64,000 bases of DNA from contig CAWJEG010000009.1 of the NCBI GenBank assembly GCA_963841845.1, positions 229,474-293,473 of the forward strand. Reading direction: 5' to 3'. The notes below the pieces were generated by a model that made no database searches, was not told the DNA's origin, and worked only from the letters and a program-made list of their open reading frames with translations. Source of the DNA: CAVVGZ01 sp963841845 (GTDB lineage Bacteria > Chloroflexota > Anaerolineae > Anaerolineales > Anaerolineaceae). The position numbers and the translations under genes were made by a program. Position 1 is the first letter of the stretch. Each line of letters begins with the position of its first letter. Positions 9,571 to 20,236 of this stretch are shown here, piece by piece.

Positions 9571-10844
9571 TCACCGCTGCGGATAATTTTTTCTAATTGT
9601 TCATAGGTTGAGATCCACGAAGCCTTATTAATGAAGTCTGTCAGGGAGGTGCTTTGAGATCTTAGCTGGCGAACTGCCTCGCCGACAGGGTCATCACCGG
9701 CTGCCCCTCCGGTCTCATCGGCATAGGCTCCATGGAAGGCGAAGTAAGCCTGGTTTAATTTTCGAATCTGATAGCCATTTTCCCAGAGAAACTGCCGCCT
9801 TTCCTCCATATATGCTTCTGCTTCTTCAATTTTTCCTTCTTTAAGCAGCAGGTCTGCAGTTTCCCTGGTAATCCTCATCTCTTTGCGAAATTCAAAAGGA
9901 GGGGGAGCCGAGTTATCCATTCCTGGTTGATCCTCGGTGGACTGGGGGATTAATTCATCCGCAGGAGCTGGGGGAAGATGCTCTGGATAATATTTTTGAA
10001 GGATTGCTCTGCCAATTTCTTTCCCTGCAATAGAAGCGACCGTTTCATTGATTGTTCGCAATTCCGGGGAAGTCTCGTAGTTTAAGCCAAGTGGACGCAA
10101 GGTGAGGTAATTGTGGGTCCATTCATGGGCAATCACTTCTGTAAGCCATCCCAGATCCGTGCTGGAGAGTACCATGGTTGGATAAACACCTACTCCGCCG
10201 ATGGAAACGACAAGGGCTGAGACATCCAGGCCTTTTTCCACGCGTTTTTCCAGTTGAAGAATCTCATCAAGAGAATGATCTGCTGTGAGGGATATATTTT
10301 GATCCTGCTGAATTATGTTACGCGGTGATATGATCAATGCTTTCGGTAACGGAGTTGTATGAAACAGGGGAGGCGGTAAAGGTTGCCCAGCCAGGCTCAA
10401 ATTGAGGTCAGCCAGGATGGCGCTTAATTGCTGCTCCAGGATGGTCTCGGCGAGGGGACCCAATTTTGACTGATAATCCACGAGTTGGGACAAATATTCC
10501 TTAAATGGCTGAGCGGCCTCATTGGCGTTTGTATTATCCGGTTGTGCGTATAGCTGTTCTATGGTTTGCTGCGTATTTTCAATTTCCCCGGTTATCACAA
10601 GGTTTTTCAGGACAATTTCTTTTTGCTTGTCATCTGTGATGTAACGAGGTAAAACCAGAGAACCCTGAGTATTCTTGATATTTAATGCGTCAAGTGTCCA
10701 GTTTCCATAATCGAACTCAATACCCCTGGTATATGAACGGACAAGTTCATCGGGTTCATTAATAGGAATAACGCTTCTGGTTATGCTTATTCCAGCTGCA
10801 AAAATTATGAGTATTTTATAAAAAATAAGAATTACCTTATGCAT
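9567..10844 (-). CDS. Membrane-anchored putative zinc metalloprotease (HEWTHN)
   Basis: About 425 residues from the ATG at 10844. The frame also extends to a TTG at 10931, but the shorter form puts a hydrophobic anchor (HKVILIFYKILIIFAAGI) right at the N-terminus, as expected. The body contains HEWTHNYL, matching HExxH, with a nearby conserved NETVASIAGKEIG segment that could supply the third ligand (a Glu, as in gluzincins). I do not recognise a named family. The extracytoplasmic domain is probably peptidase-like, but the activity is inference. No operon partner is evident. Confidence 0.7.
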   Translation of the reverse strand: MHKVILIFYKILIIFAAGISITRSVIPINEPDELVRSYTRGIEFDYGNWTLDALNIKNTQGSLVLPRYITDDKQKEIVLKNLVITGEIENTQQTIEQLYAQPDNTNANEAAQPFKEYLSQLVDYQSKLGPLAETILEQQLSAILADLNLSLAGQPLPPPLFHTTPLPKALIISPRNIIQQDQNISLTADHSLDEILQLEKRVEKGLDVSALVVSIGGVGVYPTMVLSSTDLGWLTEVIAHEWTHNYLTLRPLGLNYETSPELRTINETVASIAGKEIGRAILQKYYPEHLPPAPADELIPQSTEDQPGMDNSAPPPFEFRKEMRITRETADLLLKEGKIEEAEAYMEERRQFLWENGYQIRKLNQAYFAFHGAYADETGGAAGDDPVGEAVRQLRSQSTSLTDFINKASWISTYEQLEKIIRSGD

Positions 10845-11063
10845 GTTTATTCGCCGAGAATGAATTATACCAATTAGAAAATCCGCAATGGGAAATCGCA
10901 TTATAAACCCAGCCAGGCAGCATTTTGCCAATGATTTTCACAATGTCACCATCTCTGTTGTTGTTGATAAGGTTATAATTATTAATTTGGAGCACCTGGC
11001 GAATAATACTCATTTTCAGGCAGAACAGTTATTATCAGGGATTAGAATATAGTCAGAGGAAGC

Positions 11064-12458
11064 ATGAAGAGAACATATTGGATTGGTGCCGCCATTGTCA
11101 TCCTGGGTATTGGTGGTTATTTAGTTTACCGCGGGATACAGCAGCGAGGTTTGTCTGCCTCATCGCAATATCAGACAGAAGAGGTTGTGCGGGGAAATCT
11201 TGAGGCCATTGTCGGGGCAACCGGAACGGTTCATTCGAATCAATCTTCAGATATAAACTGGGAAACCACCGGCCGGATAGGGGAAATCTCGGTTGAAATT
11301 GATGATGAAGTAATGGCAGGAGATCAGCTGGCGACCCTGGAAAGGAATTCGCTACCTCAAAATATGATTTTAGCCGAAGCAGATTTAATCACTGCCAAAA
11401 GAAATTTAGAAAACCTGCAAGACTCGGAAAAAGCTGCCGCCGATTCTGACCTGGCTCTTGCTCAAGCCCAGATTGCCCTTGATGACGCACTGGAAGATCG
11501 AGAAAAAAAAGATTATGCACGTGCCAGCCAGACAACATTGGATGCGCTCAAGGCGGATTTTGTCCTGGCACAGGACGGATTGGATCAAGCCGAGGATGTA
11601 TTTTCATACTTTAAAGACAAACCCGAAAATGACGCGGGGCGGGCATCAGCGATGCTGCAGTATGTTAATGCAAAGAACGCACGAGATCGTTCTCTTTCAA
11701 ACCTTAATTATGCTTTAGGCAGACCGGATTCCCAGGAAATTGCTGAAGCCGATGCCAAAATTCTAGTCGCTGATGCAAATCTGAAGGATGCTGAACGTGA
11801 GAGGGAGAGATTAAAAGATGGGGTGGATCCCCAGGATATTGCTGCTGCTGAAGCACGCGTGGAAGCCATCCAATCAACACTTGATATGGCATTTCTAAAA
11901 GCGCCCTTTAATGGAACAATCACTGAGGTAAACTCCAAGGTCGGAGACCAGGTGACTCCTGCAACGCAAACATTCCGCATTGATGATCTCTCCCGCCTAT
12001 TAATTGATGTGAACGTACCTGAAGTGGATATAAATCGTGTCAAAATTGGCCAGCCGGTAGAAATTGTCTTCGACGCTATTTTAAATAAATCTTTTAATGG
12101 CGTTGTCAACGAAGTAAGCCGGGTTGGTAAAACCGACCAGGGGGTTGTCAATTTCATGGTAACGATTGAACTTCAGGATGCCGACCAGGATGTACTTACA
12201 GGTATGACGGCAGCTGTTAATATTCTTACCAGTCAACTGGGGGATGTATTACTGGTGCCGAACCGGGCAGTTCGTTTTAAGGATGGAAAAAGGATTGTCT
12301 ATAAACTGCTTGATGATGGCAAGCTGGAGGAAGTAACAATCCAGATTGGAGCTACCTCGGAAACAAATTCAGAAATCATTCAATCCGATCTTAAGGAAGG
12401 CGATACCCTGGTCCTTAACCCACCCGTGGAGTTTCGTTCGGGGCCTCCAAGCCAATAA
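11064..12458 (+). CDS. Periplasmic adaptor protein of MacA/HlyD type
   Basis: 464 residues. An N-terminal membrane segment (about residues 4-21) is followed by a barrel-sandwich half (VGATGTVHSNQSSDINWETTG). A long alpha-helical hairpin rich in Ala, Leu, Asp and Glu runs about 90-290. The second lipoyl half (LKAPFNGTITEV) and a beta-barrel domain complete it. Adaptors of this group couple an ABC or RND pump to the envelope. It is 6 nt upstream of an ABC ATPase gene, and a permease follows, giving a three-gene MacAB-like export operon. The substrate is unknown. GAGGAAGC precedes the ATG. Confidence 0.9.
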   Translation: MKRTYWIGAAIVILGIGGYLVYRGIQQRGLSASSQYQTEEVVRGNLEAIVGATGTVHSNQSSDINWETTGRIGEISVEIDDEVMAGDQLATLERNSLPQNMILAEADLITAKRNLENLQDSEKAAADSDLALAQAQIALDDALEDREKKDYARASQTTLDALKADFVLAQDGLDQAEDVFSYFKDKPENDAGRASAMLQYVNAKNARDRSLSNLNYALGRPDSQEIAEADAKILVADANLKDAERERERLKDGVDPQDIAAAEARVEAIQSTLDMAFLKAPFNGTITEVNSKVGDQVTPATQTFRIDDLSRLLIDVNVPEVDINRVKIGQPVEIVFDAILNKSFNGVVNEVSRVGKTDQGVVNFMVTIELQDADQDVLTGMTAAVNILTSQLGDVLLVPNRAVRFKDGKRIVYKLLDDGKLEEVTIQIGATSETNSEIIQSDLKEGDTLVLNPPVEFRSGPPSQ

Positions 12459-12464
12459 GAGTAA

Positions 12465-13145
12465 ATGAGCGATTTTGTCATTCAAGCGGTAGATTTATGT
12501 AAAATCTATCAAATGGGAAATGTTGAAGTTCCTGCATTATGTGGGGTAACTTTTAATATTGAACGCGGGGATGTGGTTTCCATCATGGGTCCTTCCGGGT
12601 CCGGAAAATCAACTTTAATGAATTTGCTGGGATGTTTAGACCGACCCACCAGAGGGGAATATTTCCTGGATGGGGAAGCGGTCGCAGCCTTGAATGATGA
12701 CCAGCTGGCAGATATCCGCAACAGGAAGGTTGGTTTTGTCTTCCAGAAATTTATGTTATTACCCCGCCTTTCAGCTCTGGGAAATGTTGAACTCCCACTG
12801 CGGTATGCCGCTGTAGATCAAGGGAGGAGAGCCCGCGCCCAGGCAGCTTTGGAAGCAGTTGGGCTTGCCGACAGGATGCAGCACAGACCCAATGAGCTAT
12901 CCGGAGGACAGCAGCAGAGGGTAGCAATTGCCAGGGCGCTGGTAAACAACCCGGCTATTTTGATGGCTGATGAACCAACGGGGAACCTTGACTCAAAATC
13001 CGGCCATGAGATTATGGACCTGATCCTGCGGATGAACCAGGAAATCGGGACTACTTTGATTATAGTCACCCATGATCCGGAAATTTCAAAATTTACCCGG
13101 CGAATCCTTCATTTAAGGGATGGGAAACTGGAGGAAGGATCATGA
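12465..13145 (+). CDS. ABC transporter ATP-binding protein, MacB/LolD type
   Basis: 226 residues. The Walker A is GPSGSGKST, the signature LSGGQQQRVAIARAL, the Walker B ILMADEPTGNLD and the H-loop VTHDP, all intact. The sequence is typical of the type VII ABC (MacB, LolD, FtsE) ATPases, which power conformational work on envelope substrates. Its stop codon overlaps the start of the permease (ATGA). Confidence 0.95.
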   Translation: MSDFVIQAVDLCKIYQMGNVEVPALCGVTFNIERGDVVSIMGPSGSGKSTLMNLLGCLDRPTRGEYFLDGEAVAALNDDQLADIRNRKVGFVFQKFMLLPRLSALGNVELPLRYAAVDQGRRARAQAALEAVGLADRMQHRPNELSGGQQQRVAIARALVNNPAILMADEPTGNLDSKSGHEIMDLILRMNQEIGTTLIIVTHDPEISKFTRRILHLRDGKLEEGS

Positions 13146-14368
13146 GTATTTTGGCGACGATAGTTGAAGCCTTAGAAAGCCTCATGTCCAACAAAGCTCG
13201 CTCTGGTCTGACCATCCTTGGGATAGTAATTGGCGTAGCAGCGGTCATTGCCATGCTGGCGGTAGGCCAGGGAGCCCAGAATACGATTACCGGGTCGATT
13301 TCGGGTGTTGGCACGAATCTTCTGTTTGTTTTCCCCGGAAATTTTGAGACCGAAATTAGAAACCCCAAACCAATGACACTTGGGGATGTGGATGCCCTTT
13401 CTGATCCATTCCAGGCTCCTGCCATAAAAGCGGCCTCCCCGGCAATTCAGAAAAACGTACTGGTATCCTATGGAGGAGAGAGTGCCAACAGTATGATATC
13501 CGGGGTGACCCCAAATTACGCAACCGTCCGGAATTACACGTTAAGCGAAGGGGAATTTATCAATGAAAACCATATGCTTGGACGGGCATCCGTAGCTGTT
13601 ATTGGACCGGATATGGCAGACAAATTATTTGGCAGGAGGGACGGTCTTGTCGGAGAGACAATCCGTATAGATGGTCAGCCTTACCGTGTAATTGGGGTTA
13701 CCGAACCAAAAGGCGGGTCAGCATTTGGCAGTGCAGATGATGTGGCATTTATTCCATTTACCACCGCCCAAACCCGTCTGCTTAGCGGCCGGCAGGACCA
13801 GGTGGATATCATCCTGGTTGAGGCAGTTGATGCCGAGTCGATCAGCCAGGCAAACGAACAGATTGCACAAATCCTGAGATATCGCCACAGGTCCGAACTC
13901 GGGGTGGATGATTTTACGATATTTACCCAGGAAGATTTAGTGGCAACTACCCAATCCATTACCGGAGTATTTACAATCTTTTTGGGTGGGATTGCCGGCA
14001 TCTCGCTTTTAGTGGGTGGAATTGGAATTATGAATATTATGCTGGTATCTGTTACAGAACGGACCAGGGAAATTGGTTTGAGAAAGGCGCTGGGAGCCAG
14101 AAAAAGGGATATCCTGATCCAATTCCTGACTGAGTCATCGCTTTTGAGCCTGATTGGGGGGATTATTGGGATCCTATTTGGCTGGATGATAGCATTCGGA
14201 GTTGGGCAAATCGCAGCGGCCAATAATACAGAGCTGACTCCGGAAGTTGGGTTGAACGCAATTCTTCTCGCCACGATTTTTTCCACAGCCGTAGGTTTAT
14301 TTTTTGGCATTTATCCCGCCAGTCGAGCTGCTAATTTGGAGCCGGTTGATGCGCTGCGTTATGAATAA
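13142..14368 (+). CDS. MacB-like ABC transporter permease
   Basis: 408 residues with the MacB layout. One N-terminal membrane helix (GLTILGIVIGVAAVIAML) is followed by a large extracytoplasmic domain (about residues 45-270) and three C-terminal helices with the FtsX-like core (GGIGIMNIMLVSVTERTREIGLRKALGA). It is translationally coupled to the ATPase, and the adaptor gene lies upstream. The system is probably a peptide, antibiotic or lipoprotein exporter (inference). Confidence 0.93.
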   Translation: MSILATIVEALESLMSNKARSGLTILGIVIGVAAVIAMLAVGQGAQNTITGSISGVGTNLLFVFPGNFETEIRNPKPMTLGDVDALSDPFQAPAIKAASPAIQKNVLVSYGGESANSMISGVTPNYATVRNYTLSEGEFINENHMLGRASVAVIGPDMADKLFGRRDGLVGETIRIDGQPYRVIGVTEPKGGSAFGSADDVAFIPFTTAQTRLLSGRQDQVDIILVEAVDAESISQANEQIAQILRYRHRSELGVDDFTIFTQEDLVATTQSITGVFTIFLGGIAGISLLVGGIGIMNIMLVSVTERTREIGLRKALGARKRDILIQFLTESSLLSLIGGIIGILFGWMIAFGVGQIAAANNTELTPEVGLNAILLATIFSTAVGLFFGIYPASRAANLEPVDALRYE

Positions 14369-16511
14369 ACCGGAAATGAAATTTAGGGCAATTTCTCATA
14401 CATTTCACAGGGTGATCAAAGGGTTATCCATTTTCCCCGTTATATTATTTGTTTTATGCATCATATCTGTCCTGGGTTTCTGGTTGGTTACTCCTGACCA
14501 TAATGTATCCGCGAAACAGTTTAGCCAGTCGGTAATCCAACCGATACTGGTCGGGGACTTAAACAAGGGAGCAAATAATTTAAATCCACAGAGTCTGCTG
14601 GCGGTAGGTACGAATTTATTTTTTAGTGGGGATGACAGCAAATTTGGCACTGAATTGTGGATGAGTGTACCCCCTTATGATCAGGACAAAACCTGGAGGA
14701 TAACCGATATTAATCCAGGGGAAGGCAATGCTAACCCACACTACCTGGAATGCGTCGGTGATACTGTTTTTTTTAGCGCTACAGACGGCAGGGATGGGTA
14801 TGAGCTTTGGCGGATTGAGCCCCCGTATACCGCGGCATATCAGGTTCAGGAAATTAACTCTGCCGGTGATGCCGATCCAAAATTTCTCACTGCAATCGGG
14901 AACCACCTGTTTTTTCAGGCGACAAATGGATCAACGGGATTTGAAATTTGGAAAACTTCACCCCCATATCAAGAAGCGTTACCAGTTGCAGATATCTTTG
15001 AGGGAAGCGGAAGTTCGCACCCCAAGAATCTGACATCACTGGGCTGGACCTTGTTTTTCAGTGCCGATGACAGTTCCGGTGCTGAAGTCTGGAAGAGCGA
15101 GCCACCCTATAACCCGGATACAACCAGAAAAGTTTCGCTGATTAACCCTTTTGGAAGTGCAGACCCTGAAGAATTAACCGTAGTTGGAACGACATTATTT
15201 TTTTCTGCTGATGACGGAGAACGGGGCAGGGAGACCTGGAAAATTGAAACTCCCTATGAGATCTACAATACCACCATGCTGGATAATTTTGATGAGGATG
15301 ATTGTTCGGATGATGATGAAGAATGTATTTTTTTAGCAGAATTTGAGTCAAATCCAACGGGATTTTATGGCATAAATGAAACGCTTTTTTTTAGCAGTAA
15401 CGAATTTAGTGGATTTGAACCACGCAAATCCAATCCGCCTTATGACACGACCAGTACCTATCGAGTTGCAGATATCTTTGAAGGACCGGGAAGCTCCTAT
15501 CCCCAATTTTTTAATTCAATAGGATCATTCCTTTTTTTTAGCGCCAATGACGGAGAGACCGGGATCGAACTCTGGAAATCTGAACCTTCTTATCATTGAT
15601 ACTACCCGAATTGCGGATATTATCGAGGATTATGATTTAACACTATCCAGAGCGTGATGAAGCCCAAGTTATCGGATATATGGGGGTATCCCGGAGTTTC
15701 AAGCCCTGCTTATATTGATGCTGTGCGGGTTGCAGATATCTGGCAGGGTAATGGAAATTCCAATCCCAAAAGGTTTGCAGCTATCGGAACCACCCTGTAC
15801 TTCACTGCAAATGACGGGATCTATGGGGAAGAACTGTGGCAGAGTGAATTCCCCTTCAATGAGGATACTACCAAAATTGTCGGTGATATCCGTCGCGGTG
15901 CAGGAGGTTCAAATCCTCAGGAATTAACTGTGATAGACCGCACCCTGTTTTTCAGGGCGGATGATGGTGAGCATGGGTCAGAATTATGGAAATTGGGTGA
16001 TGGTTATATGCTTCCTTCCACCGGATTTGCACCAGGACGTGAAACAGTATTAACCGGAAACATCCAGGAATATCCGTCATTAAATCAAATGCGTTTGGTC
16101 GTTCCTGCCATGAATGTGGATATTCCCCTGGTCGGGGTTCCAAAATCATCCACTGGTTGGGACCTGACCTGGCTTGGATACCAGGCTGGATACCTGAACG
16201 GCACTGCTTTTCCGACCACACCTGGGAACACTGCCATTACCGCCCATGCTTATCTTGCGGATGGAACAACCGGTCCATTTCATGCCCTCGATAAGCTGAA
16301 ATGGGGAGACCTGGTGGAAATAAATGCATGGGGAAATCATTATATTTATGAGGTGAGAGAGGTAAGACAGGTATCTCCGGACGAGACGGAAATCCTGGAT
16401 AACGAAGAATTTAATTGGATCACCCTGATAACCTGTAAAGAATACGATGAATCTATTCAGGATTACCGCTGGCGCCTGGCAGTCAGGGCGGTATTAGTAC
16501 GTATAGATTAA
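14361..16511 (+). CDS. ELWxxPP-repeat surface protein fused to a C-terminal sortase (frameshifted)
   Basis: The ATG at 14361 overlaps the end of the permease gene. After an N-terminal hydrophobic segment (PVILFVLCIISVLGFWLV) come about seven repeats of 55-60 residues of the ELWxxPP type, each carrying a piece like TLFFSADDG and ELWKSEPPY. The frame breaks at 15596-15597: dropping one T continues HDTTRIADI. A second, less clear disruption follows (about 15,640-15,700). Two more repeats follow in the frame from 15,654. The linker holds LPSTGFAPGR, an LPxTG-like motif. The last ~145 residues form a sortase: catalytic His in ITAHAYL, Cys in ITLITCKEYD, Arg in RLAVRAV. Sortases join surface proteins by transpeptidation. 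Anchoring, or self-processing, of the repeat domain is inference. Confidence 0.75.
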
Positions 16512-16823
16512 ACACAGTATATTTTTTTGGACCTCATCGATTGCCCTGATCCTCTAATACATTGTATCCATGGTTAATCCGGGGTAGATTAATCCAAGTC
16601 TATTGAATATCTATAAAATTTGCCTGGAATTAGAAGCTGATTAAAGAAAAATGTGAGGGGGCTGCTTTAATGTTTACCGGGGTATTTGGACTCCATAGAC
16701 AGTGATGAAATCCATTTAAACAGACTTAAATGGGGAGCCAAGAAAGATTATTCGATTTAATTCAATTGGGGTAAAATCTAACGATAAAACCAGCCAGGGG
16801 TTTTGTGGAGGGAAGCGAGGAGC
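16512..16823. other. Intergenic region, no gene recognised
   Basis: About 310 bp between the sortase fusion and the dehydrogenase. It is AT-rich with no open frame of note. A TAAAAT at about 16,772-16,777 might serve as a -10 box, but no good -35 partner is seen. Confidence 0.4.
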
Positions 16824-17768
16824 ATGATGGTAGATTGGAAAATTCTTATCACAGATGGGCTTGAAGATATTGGACTGAAACAATTAGAAATATATTCCAT
16901 TGTAGATAACCGGCCAGAGATTTCCTCCGGAGAGCTGCTGGAAATTATCCAGGATTATGATGCACTGATTGTCCGTAGCCGGACGAAAGTGAACGCTGCA
17001 GTGCTTCAAGCCGGGAAAAAATTGAAAGTAGTCGGACGCTCCGGAGTCGGGGTGGATAATATCGATCTGGAGAAAGCCAAAGAATTGGGTATAACCGTTG
17101 TAAATTCTCCGGTAGGTCCCACAATAGCAGTTGCTGAATTAACCATTGGCCTTATGTTAAGTCTCCTGCGGGATATCCCATATGCAAATGCTTCATTGAA
17201 GGCCGGAACATGGGCAAAAAAGTCGTTAATGGGTTCAGAGCTCTATGGTAAAACCCTTGGAATTATTGGATTTGGGCGGATTGGGATGGCTGTGGCTGAG
17301 AGGGCAAAAGCGTTCGGAATGAACATCATCGTTTATGACGAATTTATAAGAGATGAAGCGAGAAAAATACCCGGAATCCGACCGGTGACCTGCGACGAGG
17401 TTTTCTCTCAATCCGATATTATCTCCCTGCATGTTCCCCTCACCGCACACACAGAAGGAATGATTAATGAGAAGGCACTGCGATTAATGAAGGATGGGGT
17501 CAGGATTGTTTGCACAGCCCGCGGCGGATTGGTTGATGAAGATGCATTACTGACAGCGTTGAATCAAGGGAAGGTGGCCGGGGCCGCTTTAGACGTGTTT
17601 AAGAATGAACCCCCGCAAGTTTCCGGGTTAATTCTTCACCCGAGAGTGATTGTGACTCCTCATATTGGAGCCCAAACTTATGAGGCGCAATCCCGAACCG
17701 GATATGATGTTGCCTGTGAGGTATTGTCTGCACTAAGAAGTGAATCCTTGCGATTTAGAATTGTCTAA
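16824..17768 (+). CDS. D-3-phosphoglycerate dehydrogenase-like D-2-hydroxyacid dehydrogenase
   Basis: About 314 residues from the ATG at 16824; the open frame starts at 16803, but an AGGAG stands just before this ATG. The NAD-binding motif is GIIGFGRIG, and the catalytic triad is present as Arg in CTARGGLVDE, Glu in NEPP and His in TPHIGAQT. The N-terminal SGVGVDNID and NSPVGPTIAVAE fit SerA. The ACT/regulatory C-terminus of long SerA forms is absent, so this is a short form without the usual serine feedback domain. It would convert 3-phosphoglycerate to 3-phosphohydroxypyruvate, the first step of serine synthesis. The assignment is by similarity, and other 2-hydroxyacids are possible. Confidence 0.85.
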   Translation: MMVDWKILITDGLEDIGLKQLEIYSIVDNRPEISSGELLEIIQDYDALIVRSRTKVNAAVLQAGKKLKVVGRSGVGVDNIDLEKAKELGITVVNSPVGPTIAVAELTIGLMLSLLRDIPYANASLKAGTWAKKSLMGSELYGKTLGIIGFGRIGMAVAERAKAFGMNIIVYDEFIRDEARKIPGIRPVTCDEVFSQSDIISLHVPLTAHTEGMINEKALRLMKDGVRIVCTARGGLVDEDALLTALNQGKVAGAALDVFKNEPPQVSGLILHPRVIVTPHIGAQTYEAQSRTGYDVACEVLSALRSESLRFRIV

Positions 17769-17784
17769 TTATTGAAGGATGATT

Positions 17785-19296
17785 ATGATGGAAGAATCAC
17801 TTATCCAGTTGAAAGCAATTTTGGGGGAGATATATGATCTCAATGCGGCCAAATCCCTGCTGGGTTGGGATCATCAGACTTATATGCCGAAAGGCGGGGT
17901 AAAAGACCGCAGCGAGCAAATAGCCACTCTTTCCCGACTGGTTCATGAAAAAACCACTTCAGATGAAGTAGGGTCCCTTTTAGAAAAACTGGATGGATAC
18001 GGTAAACAACTCAATCCTGACTCAAATGATGCCTGTCTGCTGAGGCAGGTGAGACGGATTTATGATAAAGAGTACCGGATACCCTCGGCATGGATTACAA
18101 ATTTTTCAAAAGTTATCACATTGGGACAGTCTGCCTGGGAAAATGCGAAAAGAGAGTCGGATTTCTGCATTTTTTTGCCCCATTTAACCGAAATAATCCT
18201 GCTGCGCCAGGAATATGCTTCGTTTTTTCAACCATATCGGCATATTTATGATCCACAGCTGGATGATTTTGAACCCGGGATGACAACTGGTGAAGTCCAG
18301 GAAATATTTCACCCCTTACGGGAGATCCAGGTGGAAATAGTTCAACGAATAGCCGAATCCCGCCAGGTGGAAAATGAATTCCTGTACCAGTCTTTTGATG
18401 AACAAAAACAATGGAAATTTGGTGTTGATGTAATTACAGCGCTGGGTTTCGACTGGGACAGGGGAAGGCAAGACCGCTCGGTTCATCCATTCACAAGCGG
18501 CTTTGGCCTGGGGGATGTAAGGATCACAACCCGGCTTGATCCTAACAATCTCAATACAGGCTTATTTGGAACTTTGCATGAATGCGGTCACGCATTATAT
18601 GAACAGGGGATTGATCCAGCCATTAGACGTTCCCCACTCGCAACAGGTATATCGAGCGCAGTGCATGAGTCCCAATCCCGGTTTTGGGAAAATATTATAG
18701 GGAGATCTCTCCCATTCTGGCAATACTTCTATCCAACATTGCAGAATACATTCCAAAGCCAGCTTGGGAACGTAAACCTGGCAACATTCTATAACGGAAT
18801 AAATATTGTCAAACCGTCGTTTATCCGTATTCAGGCTGATGAAGCCACCTATAACCTGCATATCATGCTGCGGCTGGACCTTGAAATTGCACTTTTGGAT
18901 GGTTCATTGGCGGTAAAAGACTTGCCAGAAGCCTGGAATGCAAAAATGAAATCTTACCTGGGAGTTGTTCCACCCGATGATGCCAGAGGTGTGCTGCAGG
19001 ATATCCATTGGTCGAGTGGTTTGATAGGTTATTTTCCAACTTATGCACTTGGAAACCTGGCGGCTTCACAGTTGTGGGAAAAAATGGAAGGAGATATTCC
19101 CACAATTAATGAAGATATAGCCCGGGGAGCATTTGGTTCTGTACTGGAATGGTTGAGGGAAAAAATTCACCAGCATGGATCAAAATATCCTCCAACAGAT
19201 TTAATCCAGCGAGTGACCGGAGCCGGGATTAATTCAAGGCCTTATCTGCGGTATTTAAAAAAGAAATATGCTGAAATCTATCAAATTGAGTTTTGA
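17785..19296 (+). CDS. M32-family carboxypeptidase (Taq type)
   Basis: About 503 residues, normal for the family. The zinc site is HECGH at about residue 265, followed by a downstream glutamate in SAVHESQSRFWEN. The sequence MPKGGVKDRSEQIATLS and the motif DEATYNLHIMLR are typical of M32. The enzyme removes C-terminal amino acids from peptides. AAGGA lies 5 nt before the ATG at 17785. It follows the dehydrogenase by 16 nt and is probably in the same transcript. Confidence 0.93.
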   Translation: MMEESLIQLKAILGEIYDLNAAKSLLGWDHQTYMPKGGVKDRSEQIATLSRLVHEKTTSDEVGSLLEKLDGYGKQLNPDSNDACLLRQVRRIYDKEYRIPSAWITNFSKVITLGQSAWENAKRESDFCIFLPHLTEIILLRQEYASFFQPYRHIYDPQLDDFEPGMTTGEVQEIFHPLREIQVEIVQRIAESRQVENEFLYQSFDEQKQWKFGVDVITALGFDWDRGRQDRSVHPFTSGFGLGDVRITTRLDPNNLNTGLFGTLHECGHALYEQGIDPAIRRSPLATGISSAVHESQSRFWENIIGRSLPFWQYFYPTLQNTFQSQLGNVNLATFYNGINIVKPSFIRIQADEATYNLHIMLRLDLEIALLDGSLAVKDLPEAWNAKMKSYLGVVPPDDARGVLQDIHWSSGLIGYFPTYALGNLAASQLWEKMEGDIPTINEDIARGAFGSVLEWLREKIHQHGSKYPPTDLIQRVTGAGINSRPYLRYLKKKYAEIYQIEF

Positions 19297-19339
19297 TGAC
19301 CCATTTAATTCATTATTGGTAATCGAATAAGGAAGAAAT

Positions 19340-20206
19340 ATGAAATTTGGTTTGGTCTTACCTACCTATGGGCCAGATTCCAGCCGGTCTGGAAATATCA
19401 ATACAGCCCGAGCTGCCGAAGACCTGGGTTTTGATTCGATTTGGGTTACAGATCACCTTGCTCTGCCGGAAGAGGACTCCGATCGTTTTGGAAGAATCTT
19501 CGAGTCCATCTCGCTGATCAGTTTTTTAGCGGGAATGACAACTCAAATTAAGCTTGGAATTTCAGCATTGGTGCTGCCACAAAGAAATCCAGTTGAGGTG
19601 GCAAAGATGCTGTCAACTGTGGATCTCCTCTCTGGAGGACGATTCATTTTATCTGCCGGGGTCGGTTGGTCCTCAGGTGAATATTTTAACCTTAGCCAGA
19701 ATTTTAACAACCGCGGCAAGCGAATGGACGAAGCTGTCCAGGTGCTAAGGTTATTGTGGAGCGGGAGGGAGGTTGTATCCTTCAAGGGGAACTTCTACAA
19801 TTTTGAGAATATTGTCCTCTCTCCACAGCCACTTCAAAAGGGTGGTCCGCCGATTTGGATAGCTGGAAATTCGCTGCCGGCCGTACATAGAGCTGCCAGG
19901 CTAGGGGATGGCTGGCATCCAACCTTGAAGCCGTTACCAAAATTCTTAAATGATATGAAAGAACTCCGCAGTCTGGTTGGCAGCCGGCCTTTTACTGTTT
20001 GTATGCGGATTAGCATGCCATTGCCTGACGGTTTCCTGGATAACCGTGATAAGAAAAAGCCCGAGGATATCTTAATTGACCTGCTGAGGGATTATCAAGA
20101 TGCGGGAGTAGATATGGCGGTGTTTGATTTTTATGCGAGGAACCAGGCAGATCGTGAAAATCAAATAAAAACACTTATGACAACTATTGCCCCCGCTTTA
20201 GGGTAA
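19340..20206 (+). CDS. Luciferase-like (LLM class) flavin or F420-dependent oxidoreductase
   Basis: 288 residues. The TIM-barrel starts MKFGLVLPTYG and contains SIWVTDHLALP, GISALVLPQRNPVEVAKM and GVGWSSGEYFNL, hallmarks of the bacterial luciferase-like monooxygenases. Many such proteins from Chloroflexota and Actinobacteria use F420 rather than FMN; the cofactor here cannot be told from sequence alone. The substrate is unknown. It lies 43 nt after the carboxypeptidase gene. Confidence 0.85.
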   Translation: MKFGLVLPTYGPDSSRSGNINTARAAEDLGFDSIWVTDHLALPEEDSDRFGRIFESISLISFLAGMTTQIKLGISALVLPQRNPVEVAKMLSTVDLLSGGRFILSAGVGWSSGEYFNLSQNFNNRGKRMDEAVQVLRLLWSGREVVSFKGNFYNFENIVLSPQPLQKGGPPIWIAGNSLPAVHRAARLGDGWHPTLKPLPKFLNDMKELRSLVGSRPFTVCMRISMPLPDGFLDNRDKKKPEDILIDLLRDYQDAGVDMAVFDFYARNQADRENQIKTLMTTIAPALG

Positions 20207-20236
20207 TAATCTTGAGAGGTTTTCTTGAATAATTGT

